From contig JAZOQP010000038.1 in assembly GCA_045656145.1 (NCBI GenBank), forward strand, positions 1 to 42,280: 42,280 nt of DNA, in the 5' to 3' direction. The notes beneath the pieces were generated by a model that searched no databases, was not told the DNA's origin, and saw only the letters and a program-made list of their open reading frames with translations. The translations under genes were made by a program, and so were the position numbers. Source of the DNA: SIG565 sp045656145. Its GTDB lineage: Bacteria > Bacillota > Clostridia > Oscillospirales > Acutalibacteraceae. This document shows positions 8,789-16,608 of the stretch, one piece after another. How positions within the stretch are numbered: the first letter of the stretch is position 1; each line of letters begins with the position of its first letter.

Positions 8789-9782
8789 TTTCAAGGAGAT
8801 GGTCAATAACCATATTTTCAACGGTAATCATTTCAAGGGTCTGATTATCATAGTTTTCTCTAACCTGAGCCTCAGAAGTGCTTGAATTAACCATTGATTT
8901 TACTGTAGCATCTATTTTTGTTGAATCAACAACTAAGCCTTCTTTATCAAGGATGGCATATAGAATCATATAAGATTCCATTTCTTTAGTGAAATTAGTC
9001 TTAATATCACTCGCTGTACCACCAACGCTATAGTAAAGCATTTCATCGAGTGAAATATTAGTACCATATTGTGCATTATACTGATTGGTATAAGCCTGAG
9101 CATCAGATATGTATTTATCATATCTTTCATCGTAATATTTCTTATCCTTATCGGAATACTTTTTAACCGATGAATTCTTTATTACCTCTTGAGCGATGCA
9201 ATTTTTGGCTGCATTCTCATCAAGCTTTTTAAGTAAAGCATCTTTATTTTCTAAACCAAGTTTTTTGGCAGTTTCATCATTCTTTTCGGGCAACTTCTGA
9301 ACATAATTGATTTTAACGGTGAAAACTACCTTCTGACCGGCTAAATCTTTCTCGCCGTAATCTTTAGGGAATGTAAGTTTTAAATCCACAGTTTTACCGA
9401 TTTCTTTACCGATAAGTCCGGATTCAAAACCATCTATAAATGATTTTGAACCAATAACAAGATTTTGACCCTTTGCTGTTCCGCCATCAAAGGCTTTGCC
9501 GTCTTTCTTGCCTTCGTAGTCAATATTAACGGTGTCGCCATCCTTAACCTTACCCTCTTTTATCTGGTCATAAGCGCCTGCATTTGAAATAAAGTTTTCA
9601 TAAATACTATCATAATAATTTTTGAAATCGGTTGAAGATTTATCAACTTCCATCGACTGATAATCCGATAGAGTTACATAATCCTCCAATTTAACATTGA
9701 ACATCTCGCGTTTTGCTTTGCCACAACCAACAAGTGAAATGCATAAAAGTGCAACTAAACCTAAACAAATAATCTTTTTCAT
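8769..9782 (-). CDS. Trigger-factor-like FKBP-domain lipoprotein
   Basis: 337 residues. A lysine-rich N-terminus and hydrophobic stretch end in the lipobox LVGC (C20), so it should be lipidated and held on the outer face of the membrane. Residues about 78-170 form an FKBP-type peptidyl-prolyl isomerase domain (DGDTVNIDYEGKKDG, FDGGTAKG, FIDGFESGLIGK, FPKDYGEKDLAGQ), the arrangement found in trigger factor. A helical tyrosine- and lysine-rich C-terminal part resembles the trigger factor C-domain. Likely a folding catalyst for exported proteins, analogous to PrsA but of a different fold. ATG 9782 follows AAGGAGA, 16 bases after prfB. Function is inferred from domains only. Confidence 0.85.
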   Translation of the reverse strand: MKKIICLGLVALLCISLVGCGKAKREMFNVKLEDYVTLSDYQSMEVDKSSTDFKNYYDSIYENFISNAGAYDQIKEGKVKDGDTVNIDYEGKKDGKAFDGGTAKGQNLVIGSKSFIDGFESGLIGKEIGKTVDLKLTFPKDYGEKDLAGQKVVFTVKINYVQKLPEKNDETAKKLGLENKDALLKKLDENAAKNCIAQEVIKNSSVKKYSDKDKKYYDERYDKYISDAQAYTNQYNAQYGTNISLDEMLYYSVGGTASDIKTNFTKEMESYMILYAILDKEGLVVDSTKIDATVKSMVNSSTSEAQVRENYDNQTLEMITVENMVIDHLLENVVKVK

Positions 9783-9798
9783 AATACTCTCCTTAAAT

Positions 9799-10920
9799 TT
9801 ATTTATCTAACTGCCCTAATGAAACAGATTTTAAATACGCATTAATAAAGCCATCGATATCGCCATCCATAACAGCCGATACATTTCCCGATTCAAAAGA
9901 GGTTCTATGGTCTTTAACCAAAGTATATGGCATAAAGACATAAGAACGAATTTGGGAGCCCCAAGCTATTTCCTTTTGAACACCTTTAATATCTTCTATT
10001 TTATCAAGATGTTCTCGTTCCTTAATCTCAATGAGTTTAGACTTAAGCATCTTCATAGCAACTTCCCTATTTTGATGCTGACTTCTCTCATTTTGACAGG
10101 CAACAACAATACCTGTTGGTATATGCGTGATTCTAATTGCAGACTCGGTTTTATTAACATGCTGACCGCCTGCTCCACCTGAACGATAGGTATCAACCTT
10201 TAGGTCTTCATCCCTAATTTCAACGGCCGTATCTTCGGTAATTTCAGGCATAACCTCAATCGAAGCAAAGGATGTGTGTCTTCTTCCTGAAGAATCAAAT
10301 GGAGAAACCCTCACCAAGCGGTGAACACCCGATTCACTCTTCATATAGCCATAGGCATTTTCACCCTCAATAAGTAAAACCGCGCTTTTAAGACCTGCTT
10401 CTTCGCCATCAAGAAAATCAAGCATTTTAACCTTAAAGTTATGGCGTTCGCCCCAGCGGGTATACATTCTTACCAACATTTCATTCCAATCCTGAGCTTC
10501 GGTGCCTCCGGCTCCCGCATGGAATGTTAAAATCGCATTATTGCCATCATACTCGCCCGAAAGCAAGGTTTCTAGTTTTTGCGCTTCAAGATTATTGACA
10601 AAGGAATTAATGAGTTCTTCAACCTCACTAAGTAAGCTTAAATCCTCCGCCTCATCGGCAAGGTCTGCAAGCGTTAAAGCATCATCATAAGCAGTTTTTA
10701 AATCATCAAAAGCTTTCTTTCGGGATTTTAACTTACTAGTTCGCTGCAAAATGCTTTGAGAATTTTCAAGGTCGTCCCAAAAACCATCCTTAGCAGCTTC
10801 GGCCTCGAGTTTTTCTATATCATTAACAATTTTTTTATAATCAATAGCTTCGCTAAGCTCTTCAATATCATTTTTATAACCTTGAAGTTTTAATTTAAGT
10901 TCTTCAAATTCAAGCATCAA
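9799..10920 (-). CDS. prfB: Peptide chain release factor 2
   Basis: Class I release factor for UGA and UAA stop codons, 373 residues. The stop-recognition tripeptide SPF (RVSPFDSSGRRHTSF) marks it as RF2 rather than RF1, and the GGQ motif that triggers hydrolysis is in SGGAGGQHVNKTES. The reading frame is continuous from the start, so it lacks the in-frame UGA and programmed +1 frameshift that autoregulates RF2 in many bacteria. Its start overlaps the end of prmA by 11 bases; two adjacent ATGs (10920 and 10917) are possible starts. Confidence 0.97.
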   Translation of the reverse strand: MMLEFEELKLKLQGYKNDIEELSEAIDYKKIVNDIEKLEAEAAKDGFWDDLENSQSILQRTSKLKSRKKAFDDLKTAYDDALTLADLADEAEDLSLLSEVEELINSFVNNLEAQKLETLLSGEYDGNNAILTFHAGAGGTEAQDWNEMLVRMYTRWGERHNFKVKMLDFLDGEEAGLKSAVLLIEGENAYGYMKSESGVHRLVRVSPFDSSGRRHTSFASIEVMPEITEDTAVEIRDEDLKVDTYRSGGAGGQHVNKTESAIRITHIPTGIVVACQNERSQHQNREVAMKMLKSKLIEIKEREHLDKIEDIKGVQKEIAWGSQIRSYVFMPYTLVKDHRTSFESGNVSAVMDGDIDGFINAYLKSVSLGQLDK

Positions 10921-11839
10921 TATCTTCCTTCAATGCAAATGCATACCAATTTTCGCGCTTATATTCATCAATAATCCTAAGACCGTTTTCTTTAAATGAT
11001 TGGCGAACCTCATCCACTCTAATATCAATGATACCTGATGTAATATAAACCGCATCTTTATTCATATAATTTCTAATATTTAGATTGAGTTTCATAATAA
11101 TATCCGCAACGATATTAGCACAAACTATATCATATCTATCGGTTATTTTCTCAGCCAAATCTCCCTCAATAAAGTTAGATTTGTTATCAACTAAATTAAT
11201 CTCGGCATTTTCTTTTGCAACCCTTACACTTGTGGCATCGATATCAACGCCATCGGCTTTTTTTGCGCCTAAAAGACATGCTGCGATGCTGAGAATTCCG
11301 CTGCCGCAACCTATATCCAAAACGGTTGCATCATTTTTAGTATATTTTTCTAAAAGTTCAAGACAAAGCGAAGTTGTCGCATGTGTGCCTGTTCCAAAAG
11401 CGGCACCGGGGTCGATTTTCAAAACAGCTTTATTTTCGGTATTTTTATATTCTTCCCAACTAGGACAAATAACGAGGCGTTTTCCTATTTCCGTCACCTT
11501 AAAATATTTCTTCCAATTATCCGCCCAATCGGTTTCATTTATTGCTGATTTATCAACACTATAATCAATATTAGCATTTTTTAGCGTTGGCTCTAAAAAA
11601 GAAAGCGCTTCGGCAATATTATCCTCTTCGGAAAAATAAAGATGGATAACCGAAATTGTTCTATCCTTTGCGGTTAATTCCTCATCAATTAAATCAATAT
11701 GAGCAATTTCCCATGAAGACTCTTCCAAATCGGAATAATCTTCCACATAAACACCCGAACGCAACACCATATTACAAATATTTGTTGCAGTTTCGGTATC
11801 CTTATTTTTAACCGTTATTTTAAGTTCGGTCCAATCCAT
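10910..11839 (-). CDS. prmA: Ribosomal protein L11 methyltransferase
   Basis: SAM-dependent methyltransferase that modifies lysines and the N-terminus of ribosomal protein L11. 309 residues. Family blocks seen: DWADNWKKYFKV, PGAAFGTGTHATTSLCL, the SAM-binding VLDIGCGSGILSIAA, and ANIVADIIMKL, which holds the post-motif-II Asn. First gene of the operon running prmA-prfB-lipoprotein-PPTase, read from the promoter at 11875-11903. Divergent from degV. Confidence 0.95.
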   Translation of the reverse strand: MDWTELKITVKNKDTETATNICNMVLRSGVYVEDYSDLEESSWEIAHIDLIDEELTAKDRTISVIHLYFSEEDNIAEALSFLEPTLKNANIDYSVDKSAINETDWADNWKKYFKVTEIGKRLVICPSWEEYKNTENKAVLKIDPGAAFGTGTHATTSLCLELLEKYTKNDATVLDIGCGSGILSIAACLLGAKKADGVDIDATSVRVAKENAEINLVDNKSNFIEGDLAEKITDRYDIVCANIVADIIMKLNLNIRNYMNKDAVYITSGIIDIRVDEVRQSFKENGLRIIDEYKRENWYAFALKEDIDA

Positions 11840-11874
11840 TTAATCACCTTTGAATAAATTTAACTATCATATCT

Positions 11875-11903
11875 ATTTTATTATATAACGCGGTTTTTGT
11901 CAA
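11875..11903 (-). promoter_or_regulatory. Sigma-A promoter of the prmA operon
   Basis: Minus strand: perfect TTGACA (11898-11903), 17-base spacer, TAAAAT (11875-11880). A TATAAT also occurs inside the spacer, at a poorer distance from the -35. Confidence 0.75.
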
Positions 11904-11916
11904 ATAAAATAAAAAC

Positions 11917-11945
11917 TTGTTATATGAATAAATTTGTGTTATAAT
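11917..11945 (+). promoter_or_regulatory. Sigma-A promoter of degV
   Basis: TTGTTA (11917-11922), 17-base spacer, TATAAT (11940-11945), about 28 bases upstream of the degV start. It is back to back with the prmA promoter; the two -35 boxes are about 14 bases apart. Confidence 0.75.
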
Positions 11946-11973
11946 AATTTTAGATTTTTTGGAGGTCTAATTT

Positions 11974-12837
11974 ATGAGTAATAAAAAAATTGCTATCACA
12001 TCGGATAGCACAACCGATTTAAACCGCGAATTAATTGAAAGATATAACATTGGCATTCTCCCCCTTTTAGTAACCTTAGGAGATAAAACCTACACCGATG
12101 GCGTTGATATCGATGCCGACTTTATTTATGATTATCATTCAAAAACCGGCGAATTACCCAAAACCTCAGCCGTTAACATTCCTGCGGCTACCGATTTCTT
12201 TGAAAAATATGTAAATGAAGGAAATGCAGTAATTCATTTCACAATCAGCTCTGAAATGTCTTCAACATATCAAAACTGTTCAATCGCTGCAAGCGAATTT
12301 GAAGATGTTTATGTTATTGATACCAAAAACCTTTCAACAGGCGGCGGTCTTTTGGTTATAGCCGCAGCTGAAATGGCTCAAAAAGGAATGGATGCTAAAG
12401 AAATTGCTGAAGCCGTTACGAAGTTAGCAGATAATATTGATGCTTCTTTTGTTATTGACTCCCTTGAGTATCTTCATAAGGGTGGCAGATGCTCGGCTGT
12501 TGCCGCATTTGGTGCAAACCTTTTAAAGCTAAAGCCCTGCATAACCGTTAAAAACGGAAAGATGGGTGTTGAGAAGAAATACCGCGGTAAATATATTGAT
12601 GTTCTAAAAGAATATACTATAGACCGCCTTACAAATGAATCAGACATTGACCTTGACAGAGTGTTTATTACCCATGCCGGTTGTGATGATGAGGTTGTTA
12701 ATACCGTTGTAGATGCAGTAAAGAAAGCCCTTCCCTTTAAAGAAGTGTTTATAACTCGTGCAGGTTGCACCGTTTCTTCACACTGTGGAAGAAATACTTT
12801 AGGCGTTTTATTCATTCGCAAATCACCAATTGCTTAA
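11974..12837 (+). CDS. DegV family fatty-acid-binding protein (FakB-like)
   Basis: 287 residues. DegV/FakB proteins hold a fatty acid in a buried pocket and, where a FakA kinase is present, present it for phosphorylation to acyl-phosphate for phospholipid synthesis. Motifs seen: TSDSTTDL (9-16), the TSAVNIP segment, the TISSEMSSTYQ loop, SLEYLHKGGRCS and the C-terminal HCGRNTLGVLFI. Its start has a strong GGAGG. It is a single-gene unit with its own promoter; no fakA is nearby. The lipid role is inferred from the family. Confidence 0.9.
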   Translation: MSNKKIAITSDSTTDLNRELIERYNIGILPLLVTLGDKTYTDGVDIDADFIYDYHSKTGELPKTSAVNIPAATDFFEKYVNEGNAVIHFTISSEMSSTYQNCSIAASEFEDVYVIDTKNLSTGGGLLVIAAAEMAQKGMDAKEIAEAVTKLADNIDASFVIDSLEYLHKGGRCSAVAAFGANLLKLKPCITVKNGKMGVEKKYRGKYIDVLKEYTIDRLTNESDIDLDRVFITHAGCDDEVVNTVVDAVKKALPFKEVFITRAGCTVSSHCGRNTLGVLFIRKSPIA

Positions 12838-12848
12838 AAATCCATATA

Positions 12849-12931
12849 ATATTGCAGGGGGCAAAATTTAGGATATCCTGCAATATCGGCGATAGCCATG
12901 GTCTATCCTCAGATTACCGATAAGCCCCATT
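12849..12931. ncRNA. Candidate structured RNA element with possible pseudoknot
   Basis: Unexplained intergenic sequence between two convergent genes that can form an ordered fold. Read on the plus strand: a perfect 10-bp stem (12849-12858 with 12877-12886); a loop holding GGGC (12859-12862) complementary to GCCC at 12924-12927; and between them a second stem (TCGG/CCGA outer, GATAG/CTATC inner, about 12886-12920). This is an H-type pseudoknot layout over about 80 bases, followed at once by an intrinsic terminator (12941-12966). It could be a 3'-UTR element of degV or an independent small RNA, and the strand is not certain because the stems are symmetric. No known family is recognised. Confidence 0.35.
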
Positions 12932-12940
12932 GATATATAA

Positions 12941-12966
12941 AGAGCCACCGAAATATCGGTGGCTCT
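12941..12966. terminator. Bidirectional terminator between degV and the YesL-like gene
   Basis: Perfect inverted repeat AGAGCCACCGA / TCGGTGGCTCT (12941-12951 and 12956-12966) with a four-base loop. Short U-rich stretches flank it on both strands, which suits two converging transcripts. Confidence 0.8.
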
Positions 12967-12970
12967 CATT

Positions 12971-13744
12971 TTATTCTTCTAATATACCCATACTTCTGCG
13001 AAGTTCTAAATCTTCATCAGGATGGTCGTTATAATAAGGAATAATCATATATTTTTTAATGTTTTCAAATGTGTTAAACTGAACTGCCAATGAAATAAAT
13101 CCCGGCAATGCAAACACTAAAAGCAAGGTTGCAACCAAGGTAATAATATTTACATTTATCATTAATAAGCCAAAGATTGCAGCTAGGCATAAAAGCATAA
13201 TAAAAATTATTAAAACATTCCTTTTAAGACCGATTAATGCAAACTTAAAACTATTTACATAGATTTGTTTAAGTTTTAGTTTAAATGTTATCATAATGGT
13301 CCACATATAAAACTGCATCATAATAAAAAGCAAGAGCACAGTTACAACAACGGCAAGACCAATAAGTCTTACAGCGCCCTCCATTGAGTTAAAGAAAAAC
13401 AAAATATCTCCAATAAGCACCATATAAATAATGAGATTAATTATACCTGCAGCAAGGGCTTGCTTCCAATTCTTTTTAACGGTATCAAAAAAATCACTTG
13501 TACCGAAAGAATGCCTATCTAAAGACATATTTCTTGTAACATTGGTAAATCCCGCGAAAGCAAGGCCATTAGTTATTATCGGAAAGCAAAGAGCAATAAA
13601 CCAAATAGAGCAAACTGCCAATTTCCAAAAATTCTTAAAAAATATTTCAAAAAATATGATAAAACCTTTTTTTTCAGGGGCATCCTTTTCAACTCCCGGC
13701 CCCTCTTTATCATAATTGAAAAAACTACCGAATAAACCTGCCAT
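12971..13744 (-). CDS. DUF624 (YesL-like) integral membrane protein
   Basis: 257 residues with about five or six hydrophobic segments (roughly 42-66, 99-118, 125-150, 172-196, 198-218). The N-terminal pattern (short Gly/Phe-rich start, then FFKNFWKLAVCSIWFIALCF and a Pro near the end of the first membrane helix) and the block TRNMSLDRHSFGTSDFFDTV resemble the DUF624/YesL family, often found beside sugar ABC transporters. No transporter is present here. It is preceded six bases upstream by another membrane protein gene, so the two form a pair. Molecular function unknown. Confidence 0.75.
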   Translation of the reverse strand: MAGLFGSFFNYDKEGPGVEKDAPEKKGFIIFFEIFFKNFWKLAVCSIWFIALCFPIITNGLAFAGFTNVTRNMSLDRHSFGTSDFFDTVKKNWKQALAAGIINLIIYMVLIGDILFFFNSMEGAVRLIGLAVVVTVLLLFIMMQFYMWTIMITFKLKLKQIYVNSFKFALIGLKRNVLIIFIMLLCLAAIFGLLMINVNIITLVATLLLVFALPGFISLAVQFNTFENIKKYMIIPYYNDHPDEDLELRRSMGILEE

Positions 13745-13750
13745 TAATTT

Positions 13751-14479
13751 TTACACCTTTTTCTTTTTATAAACTATTTTTTCAGCAATATTAATTCTCT
13801 TGTAACCTAAAATATAGGTAATGGTTGCAAATAAAGGAATTATAACAAATGTTAATGCACCAAGTAAAGCATTAGTAAGCGTTATATCGGCGGCGGTTGA
13901 TGTTGCTTGACCATATAGCGCATTAATTAAGGCAAATTGAGGGAAATTCAGGAATCTGAAAAGAGCATACCATCCACCCTTTATGATTCCCGCCTTTGCA
14001 ATTAGGAAAACCACATAGCTTAAATAGATGGGTAAATTGGCTAACAAGCCAATTTTAAGTCCCCTAAATTTATCCTCGGCAGCATTACCTGTTAAAACTA
14101 AATTTCTATCGGCTTCGCCTAATTTATAAAGTGAATTATTGATAAACCCAAAAAGAATCACAATTCCTAAAACCTGAGTAATAGCATCCTGAAAAAACTT
14201 TGGCTTTCCTGATAAGCCTTCCCTGGTGTTTACCTTTTGGAGTTCTAATCCCTGAGCCTCATATTCTGCATAAAGGGTATCTTCCCCATCAACATAATAA
14301 TATCTGTAAAGCTCGGTTGTTTTACCATCATCAATTCTATAAACGGTATAACCAACATTATTTGTGAAGAGTCCAACAAAAACAACGGTTACCGAAAGAT
14401 AAATAAAAAAGGTTAAAAGCGCGGTAATTATATATCTTACGGCGCAACCAATGGCAACCTTAATATTTGAATTTTCCAA
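13751..14479 (-). CDS. Unrecognised multi-pass membrane protein
   Basis: 242 residues. One hydrophobic segment near the N-terminus (about 13-37) is followed by a 60-residue probably extracytoplasmic loop rich in Tyr, Asp and Glu, then four more segments (about 101-115, 146-164, 170-184, 203-226) and a strongly basic C-terminus (YKKKKV). The charge pattern puts the C-terminus inside. I do not recognise a family. It is co-transcribed with the DUF624 gene, six bases downstream, from the promoter at 14503-14531, and may work with it. Ribosome binding site AAGGGATG. Confidence 0.7.
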   Translation of the reverse strand: MENSNIKVAIGCAVRYIITALLTFFIYLSVTVVFVGLFTNNVGYTVYRIDDGKTTELYRYYYVDGEDTLYAEYEAQGLELQKVNTREGLSGKPKFFQDAITQVLGIVILFGFINNSLYKLGEADRNLVLTGNAAEDKFRGLKIGLLANLPIYLSYVVFLIAKAGIIKGGWYALFRFLNFPQFALINALYGQATSTAADITLTNALLGALTFVIIPLFATITYILGYKRINIAEKIVYKKKKV

Positions 14480-14502
14480 AAAATCACATCCCTTACTTTA
14501 GA

Positions 14503-14531
14503 ATTATATATTCAAAAAATGAAAAAAGCAA
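14503..14531 (-). promoter_or_regulatory. Sigma-A promoter for the 14479 membrane-protein pair
   Basis: Minus strand TTGCTT (14526-14531), 17-base spacer, TATAAT (14503-14508). The -35 overlaps the U tract and distal arm of the preceding terminator, so the two signals share sequence. Confidence 0.6.
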
Positions 14532-14555
14532 GTATTTTAAAAGATACTTGCTTTT
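14524..14555. terminator. Terminator of the 14569-14856 gene
   Basis: Inverted repeat AAAAGCAAGTAT / ATACTTGCTTTT around a short A/T loop, with a U run on the minus strand immediately after the small membrane-protein gene. Confidence 0.75.
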
Positions 14556-14568
14556 AATTTACATTTAG

Positions 14569-14856
14569 TTAAAAAATTAATATTAATGCCGTTACAACTG
14601 CCGCCACAAATATCGAACCGAAAATTACTCTAAAAAGTCGCCCGGAAGTTGCATCTTCTTTCTCATATTGAAACTCTTCAATTGAATAATTCTTTAAAAT
14701 TTCCTTAGCTTCTCTTTTTAATTCTTTATTCTCAAGTAACGAATATTTTGGTTTTATATAAAGAACAATCTTTTCAAAAACATCATTGCCCGTATCGTTA
14801 ATTTCAATAATTTTTTTATTAACTCCCTTTACCAAAAGCTCCACCAAACCTTTCAA
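14569..14856 (-). CDS. Small predicted tail-anchored membrane protein
   Basis: Up to 95 residues, no recognised family. The body is charged and probably helical (DVFEKIVLYIKPKYSLLENK, then ELKREAKEILKNYSIEEFQY), and the last 20 residues form one hydrophobic helix (IFGSIFVAAVVTALILIF) that would anchor it with its N-terminus in the cytoplasm. The start is uncertain: the first codon is TTG (14856) without a clear ribosome binding site, and GTG 14844 or TTG 14835, just after GGTGGAG, are alternatives. A promoter-like TATAAT lies at 14883-14888 and a good terminator follows, so it looks like a real single-gene unit. Confidence 0.55.
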   Translation of the reverse strand: MKGLVELLVKGVNKKIIEINDTGNDVFEKIVLYIKPKYSLLENKELKREAKEILKNYSIEEFQYEKEDATSGRLFRVIFGSIFVAAVVTALILIF

Positions 14857-14882
14857 GGCTATTTTTAACAGTAGGAGTAAAT

Positions 14883-14965
14883 ATTATACAGGTTAACATA
14901 AAAAAGTTGATAACTCGGTGGAAAAGTGGAAAAACCCTTTATTTTAAAGGGAAAAGTTATCAACA
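14883..14965 (-). promoter_or_regulatory. Promoter region with a cluster of DnaA-box-like sites
   Basis: A -10 TATAAT (14883-14888, minus strand) precedes the small membrane gene. Upstream lie four sequences close to the DnaA box TTATCCACA or its TTTTCCACA variant: TTATCAACT (14905-14913, minus, overlapping the expected -35), TTTTCCACC (14917-14925, minus), TTTTCCACT (14925-14933, minus) and TTATCAACA (14957-14965, plus). The outer two form an inverted repeat, GTTGATAAC / GTTATCAAC. Binding by DnaA is inferred from similarity only. Confidence 0.4.
14930..14951 (-). terminator. Terminator of the DUF6062-like gene
   Basis: Stem CCCTTT / AAAGGG (14935-14940 and 14946-14951) with a five-base loop, followed on the minus strand by five U residues. 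It lies about 50 bases after the stop codon at 15000 and overlaps the cluster of DnaA-like sites. Confidence 0.6.
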
Positions 14966-14999
14966 TCGACAATTTTCGCGGTTTTATGTAAAGTAAAAA

Positions 15000-15686
15000 T
15001 TATTTTTCTTTTCCTATTAAAAATGATATTGAGCGCTCAACAGAATCTTTAGCATTCTCCCAATCACAATTATCCTTGTTGTTTTGATAAGAATAAATTT
15101 TGCAATAATTTTTAACATCCTTAGATAAGTTTTCCGAATATTCTTTAACAATTTTAGTTATTGATTTTTGAAATTCGCTATGATATCTCGGCATATTCTT
15201 CTTACTTGCTCCCGATACCAAAAGCTCATAATGCGGAATGCAAAAACAGGTTTGATTATCAAACATATTTCTGAAATCTCTTTCGGTTTCATAGCACCTG
15301 TAAAGAGTATCAATCATTCTTTCCATTCCCCAATTAATTTTATCGCAAACAAAGCATTTATCGGAGAGTTTTCCCGCTTTTTCAGCCTTCATTTTTTTAG
15401 ATTCAAAGAGTTTGAAATTTAGAACATTATCATTTATAAAATCAAGGTGTGTTTCGAGCATTAGCGCCAGGGATAATCTTCCCTTATGAGATAGCATCAT
15501 ATCATAATGCTCATTACAAAAGCCGGTTTTATTGGTTTCGATTCGAACATCAGGCTCCATCATTGCGGCTCCCATAATGTAATCAATAATATGTTCTTCA
15601 ACAGTTCTCTTCATTCGGCAAATGGGGCAACCATCATTAACCTCAAAAACCTCACTTACGGGTATAGTGCAAATATCATCTCTCAT
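15000..15686 (-). CDS. Cysteine-rich DUF6062-like protein
   Basis: 228 residues, soluble, no signal peptide. It has paired cysteine/histidine motifs in two halves: CPICRMK and FCNEHYD, then CFVCDKI and FCIPHYE, suggesting two related metal-binding or redox modules. The N-terminal layout (TIPV, CPIC, IDYIMG, EPDVR, GFCNEH, LALMLETHLD) matches my recollection of the DUF6062 family of clostridia; biochemical function is unknown. I chose ATG 15686 because GGAG lies nine bases upstream, whereas the ATG three codons earlier directly abuts that GGAG. It is divergent from the OGG gene. Confidence 0.7.
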   Translation of the reverse strand: MRDDICTIPVSEVFEVNDGCPICRMKRTVEEHIIDYIMGAAMMEPDVRIETNKTGFCNEHYDMMLSHKGRLSLALMLETHLDFINDNVLNFKLFESKKMKAEKAGKLSDKCFVCDKINWGMERMIDTLYRCYETERDFRNMFDNQTCFCIPHYELLVSGASKKNMPRYHSEFQKSITKIVKEYSENLSKDVKNYCKIYSYQNNKDNCDWENAKDSVERSISFLIGKEK

Positions 15687-15701
15687 TTTTATCATCTCCG
15701 C

Positions 15702-15730
15702 TTGTTATTATACTACAAATATGTTAAAAT
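15702..15730 (+). promoter_or_regulatory. Sigma-A promoter of the OGG gene
   Basis: TTGTTA (15702-15707), 17-base spacer, TAAAAT (15725-15730), 30 bases before the start codon. A minus-strand TATAAT (15707-15712) for the divergent DUF6062-like gene overlaps it, so the two promoters probably interfere. Confidence 0.6.
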
Positions 15731-15760
15731 TAAAATATATTTTTTAAAGGAATAATAATT

Positions 15761-16579
15761 ATGCAGGTAATTTTTAAGAATAACAACACATATATTTATG
15801 ATTTAGAATGTTTTTCGGTTGCAGCAACGCTAGATTGCGGCCAGGCTTTTCGCTGGAACGAAATTAGTAAAGGCCTTTGGGAAGGCTTTGCAAACGATAA
15901 ATATTTAAAGATAGAACAAAAAGAAAATGAAGTTATTTTATATGATGTAAATGAAGCCGAATATTCTACCTTTTGGGAAAATTATTTTGATTTCAAAAGA
16001 GATTATAAATTAATTATTGAGAAAATTGAAAATGAAAAACTAAAAACTGCCGCCACCTTTGGTTCAGGAATTCGAATTTTAAACCAAGACCCTTGGGAAA
16101 CTCTTTGCTCATTTATTATTTCACAAAATAATAACATCCCTAGAATTAAGGGAATTATTGATAGACTTTGCTCAAATTTCGGAGAAAAAATTAATGGTGG
16201 TTATTCCTTCCCCACCGCAGAAAAATTAGCAGAGCTTAATTTAGATGATTTAAGTGTACTAAGAAGTGGCTTTAGAGCAAAATACATACTCGATGCCGCA
16301 AGAAAAGTTGCACGCAATGAAATAGATTTAGAAAAATTGAAATCTATTTCCACCGTTGACGCCAGAAATGAACTTCTTAAAATTTACGGCGTCGGTAATA
16401 AGGTTGCCGATTGTGTTCTCCTTTTCGGCCTAAATCATCTTGATGCATTTCCAAAAGATGTTTGGATAAAAAGGGCGCTTTTAGAAATGTTCGGCGGAGA
16501 ATTAAAAGAAACTGAAAGCGAATTTGCGGGCGTGTACCAGCAGTACATTTTTTATTTTGCAAGAGAGAATAAAATATAA
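15761..16579 (+). CDS. 8-oxoguanine DNA glycosylase (OGG1-type, HhH-GPD)
   Basis: Base-excision repair enzyme that removes 8-oxoguanine and cuts the strand by beta-elimination. 272 residues. The N-terminal OGG domain includes LDCGQAFRW. The helix-hairpin-helix (IYGVGNKVADCVLLFGL, about 208-224) carries the Schiff-base lysine K214, and the catalytic aspartate is D233 in AFPKDVWI. The FIISQNNNIPRIKGII segment is the family's helical core. ATG 15761 follows AAAGGA. Single gene with its own promoter and a convergent terminator. Confidence 0.92.
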   Translation: MQVIFKNNNTYIYDLECFSVAATLDCGQAFRWNEISKGLWEGFANDKYLKIEQKENEVILYDVNEAEYSTFWENYFDFKRDYKLIIEKIENEKLKTAATFGSGIRILNQDPWETLCSFIISQNNNIPRIKGIIDRLCSNFGEKINGGYSFPTAEKLAELNLDDLSVLRSGFRAKYILDAARKVARNEIDLEKLKSISTVDARNELLKIYGVGNKVADCVLLFGLNHLDAFPKDVWIKRALLEMFGGELKETESEFAGVYQQYIFYFARENKI

Positions 16580-16580
16580 A

Positions 16581-16608
16581 AAAATAATCGGGGAAACCCG
16601 ATTATTTT
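16581..16608. terminator. Bidirectional terminator between OGG and aldolase genes
   Basis: Inverted repeat AAAATAATCGGG / CCCGATTATTTT (16581-16592 and 16597-16608) closed by a GAAA tetraloop, with a U run on the plus strand. The aldolase stop codon (16602-16604) lies inside the distal arm. Confidence 0.85.

Noticed and set aside
11085..11564. 159-codon plus-strand frame inside prmA
   Set aside because: Antisense to conserved methyltransferase motifs; Ser/Leu-rich composition typical of a shadow frame.
14905..14965. Chromosomal replication origin
   Set aside because: DnaA-like boxes are present, but no dnaA, dnaN, rpmH or gyrase gene and no clear unwinding region are nearby; the sites are kept only as a DnaA-like cluster.
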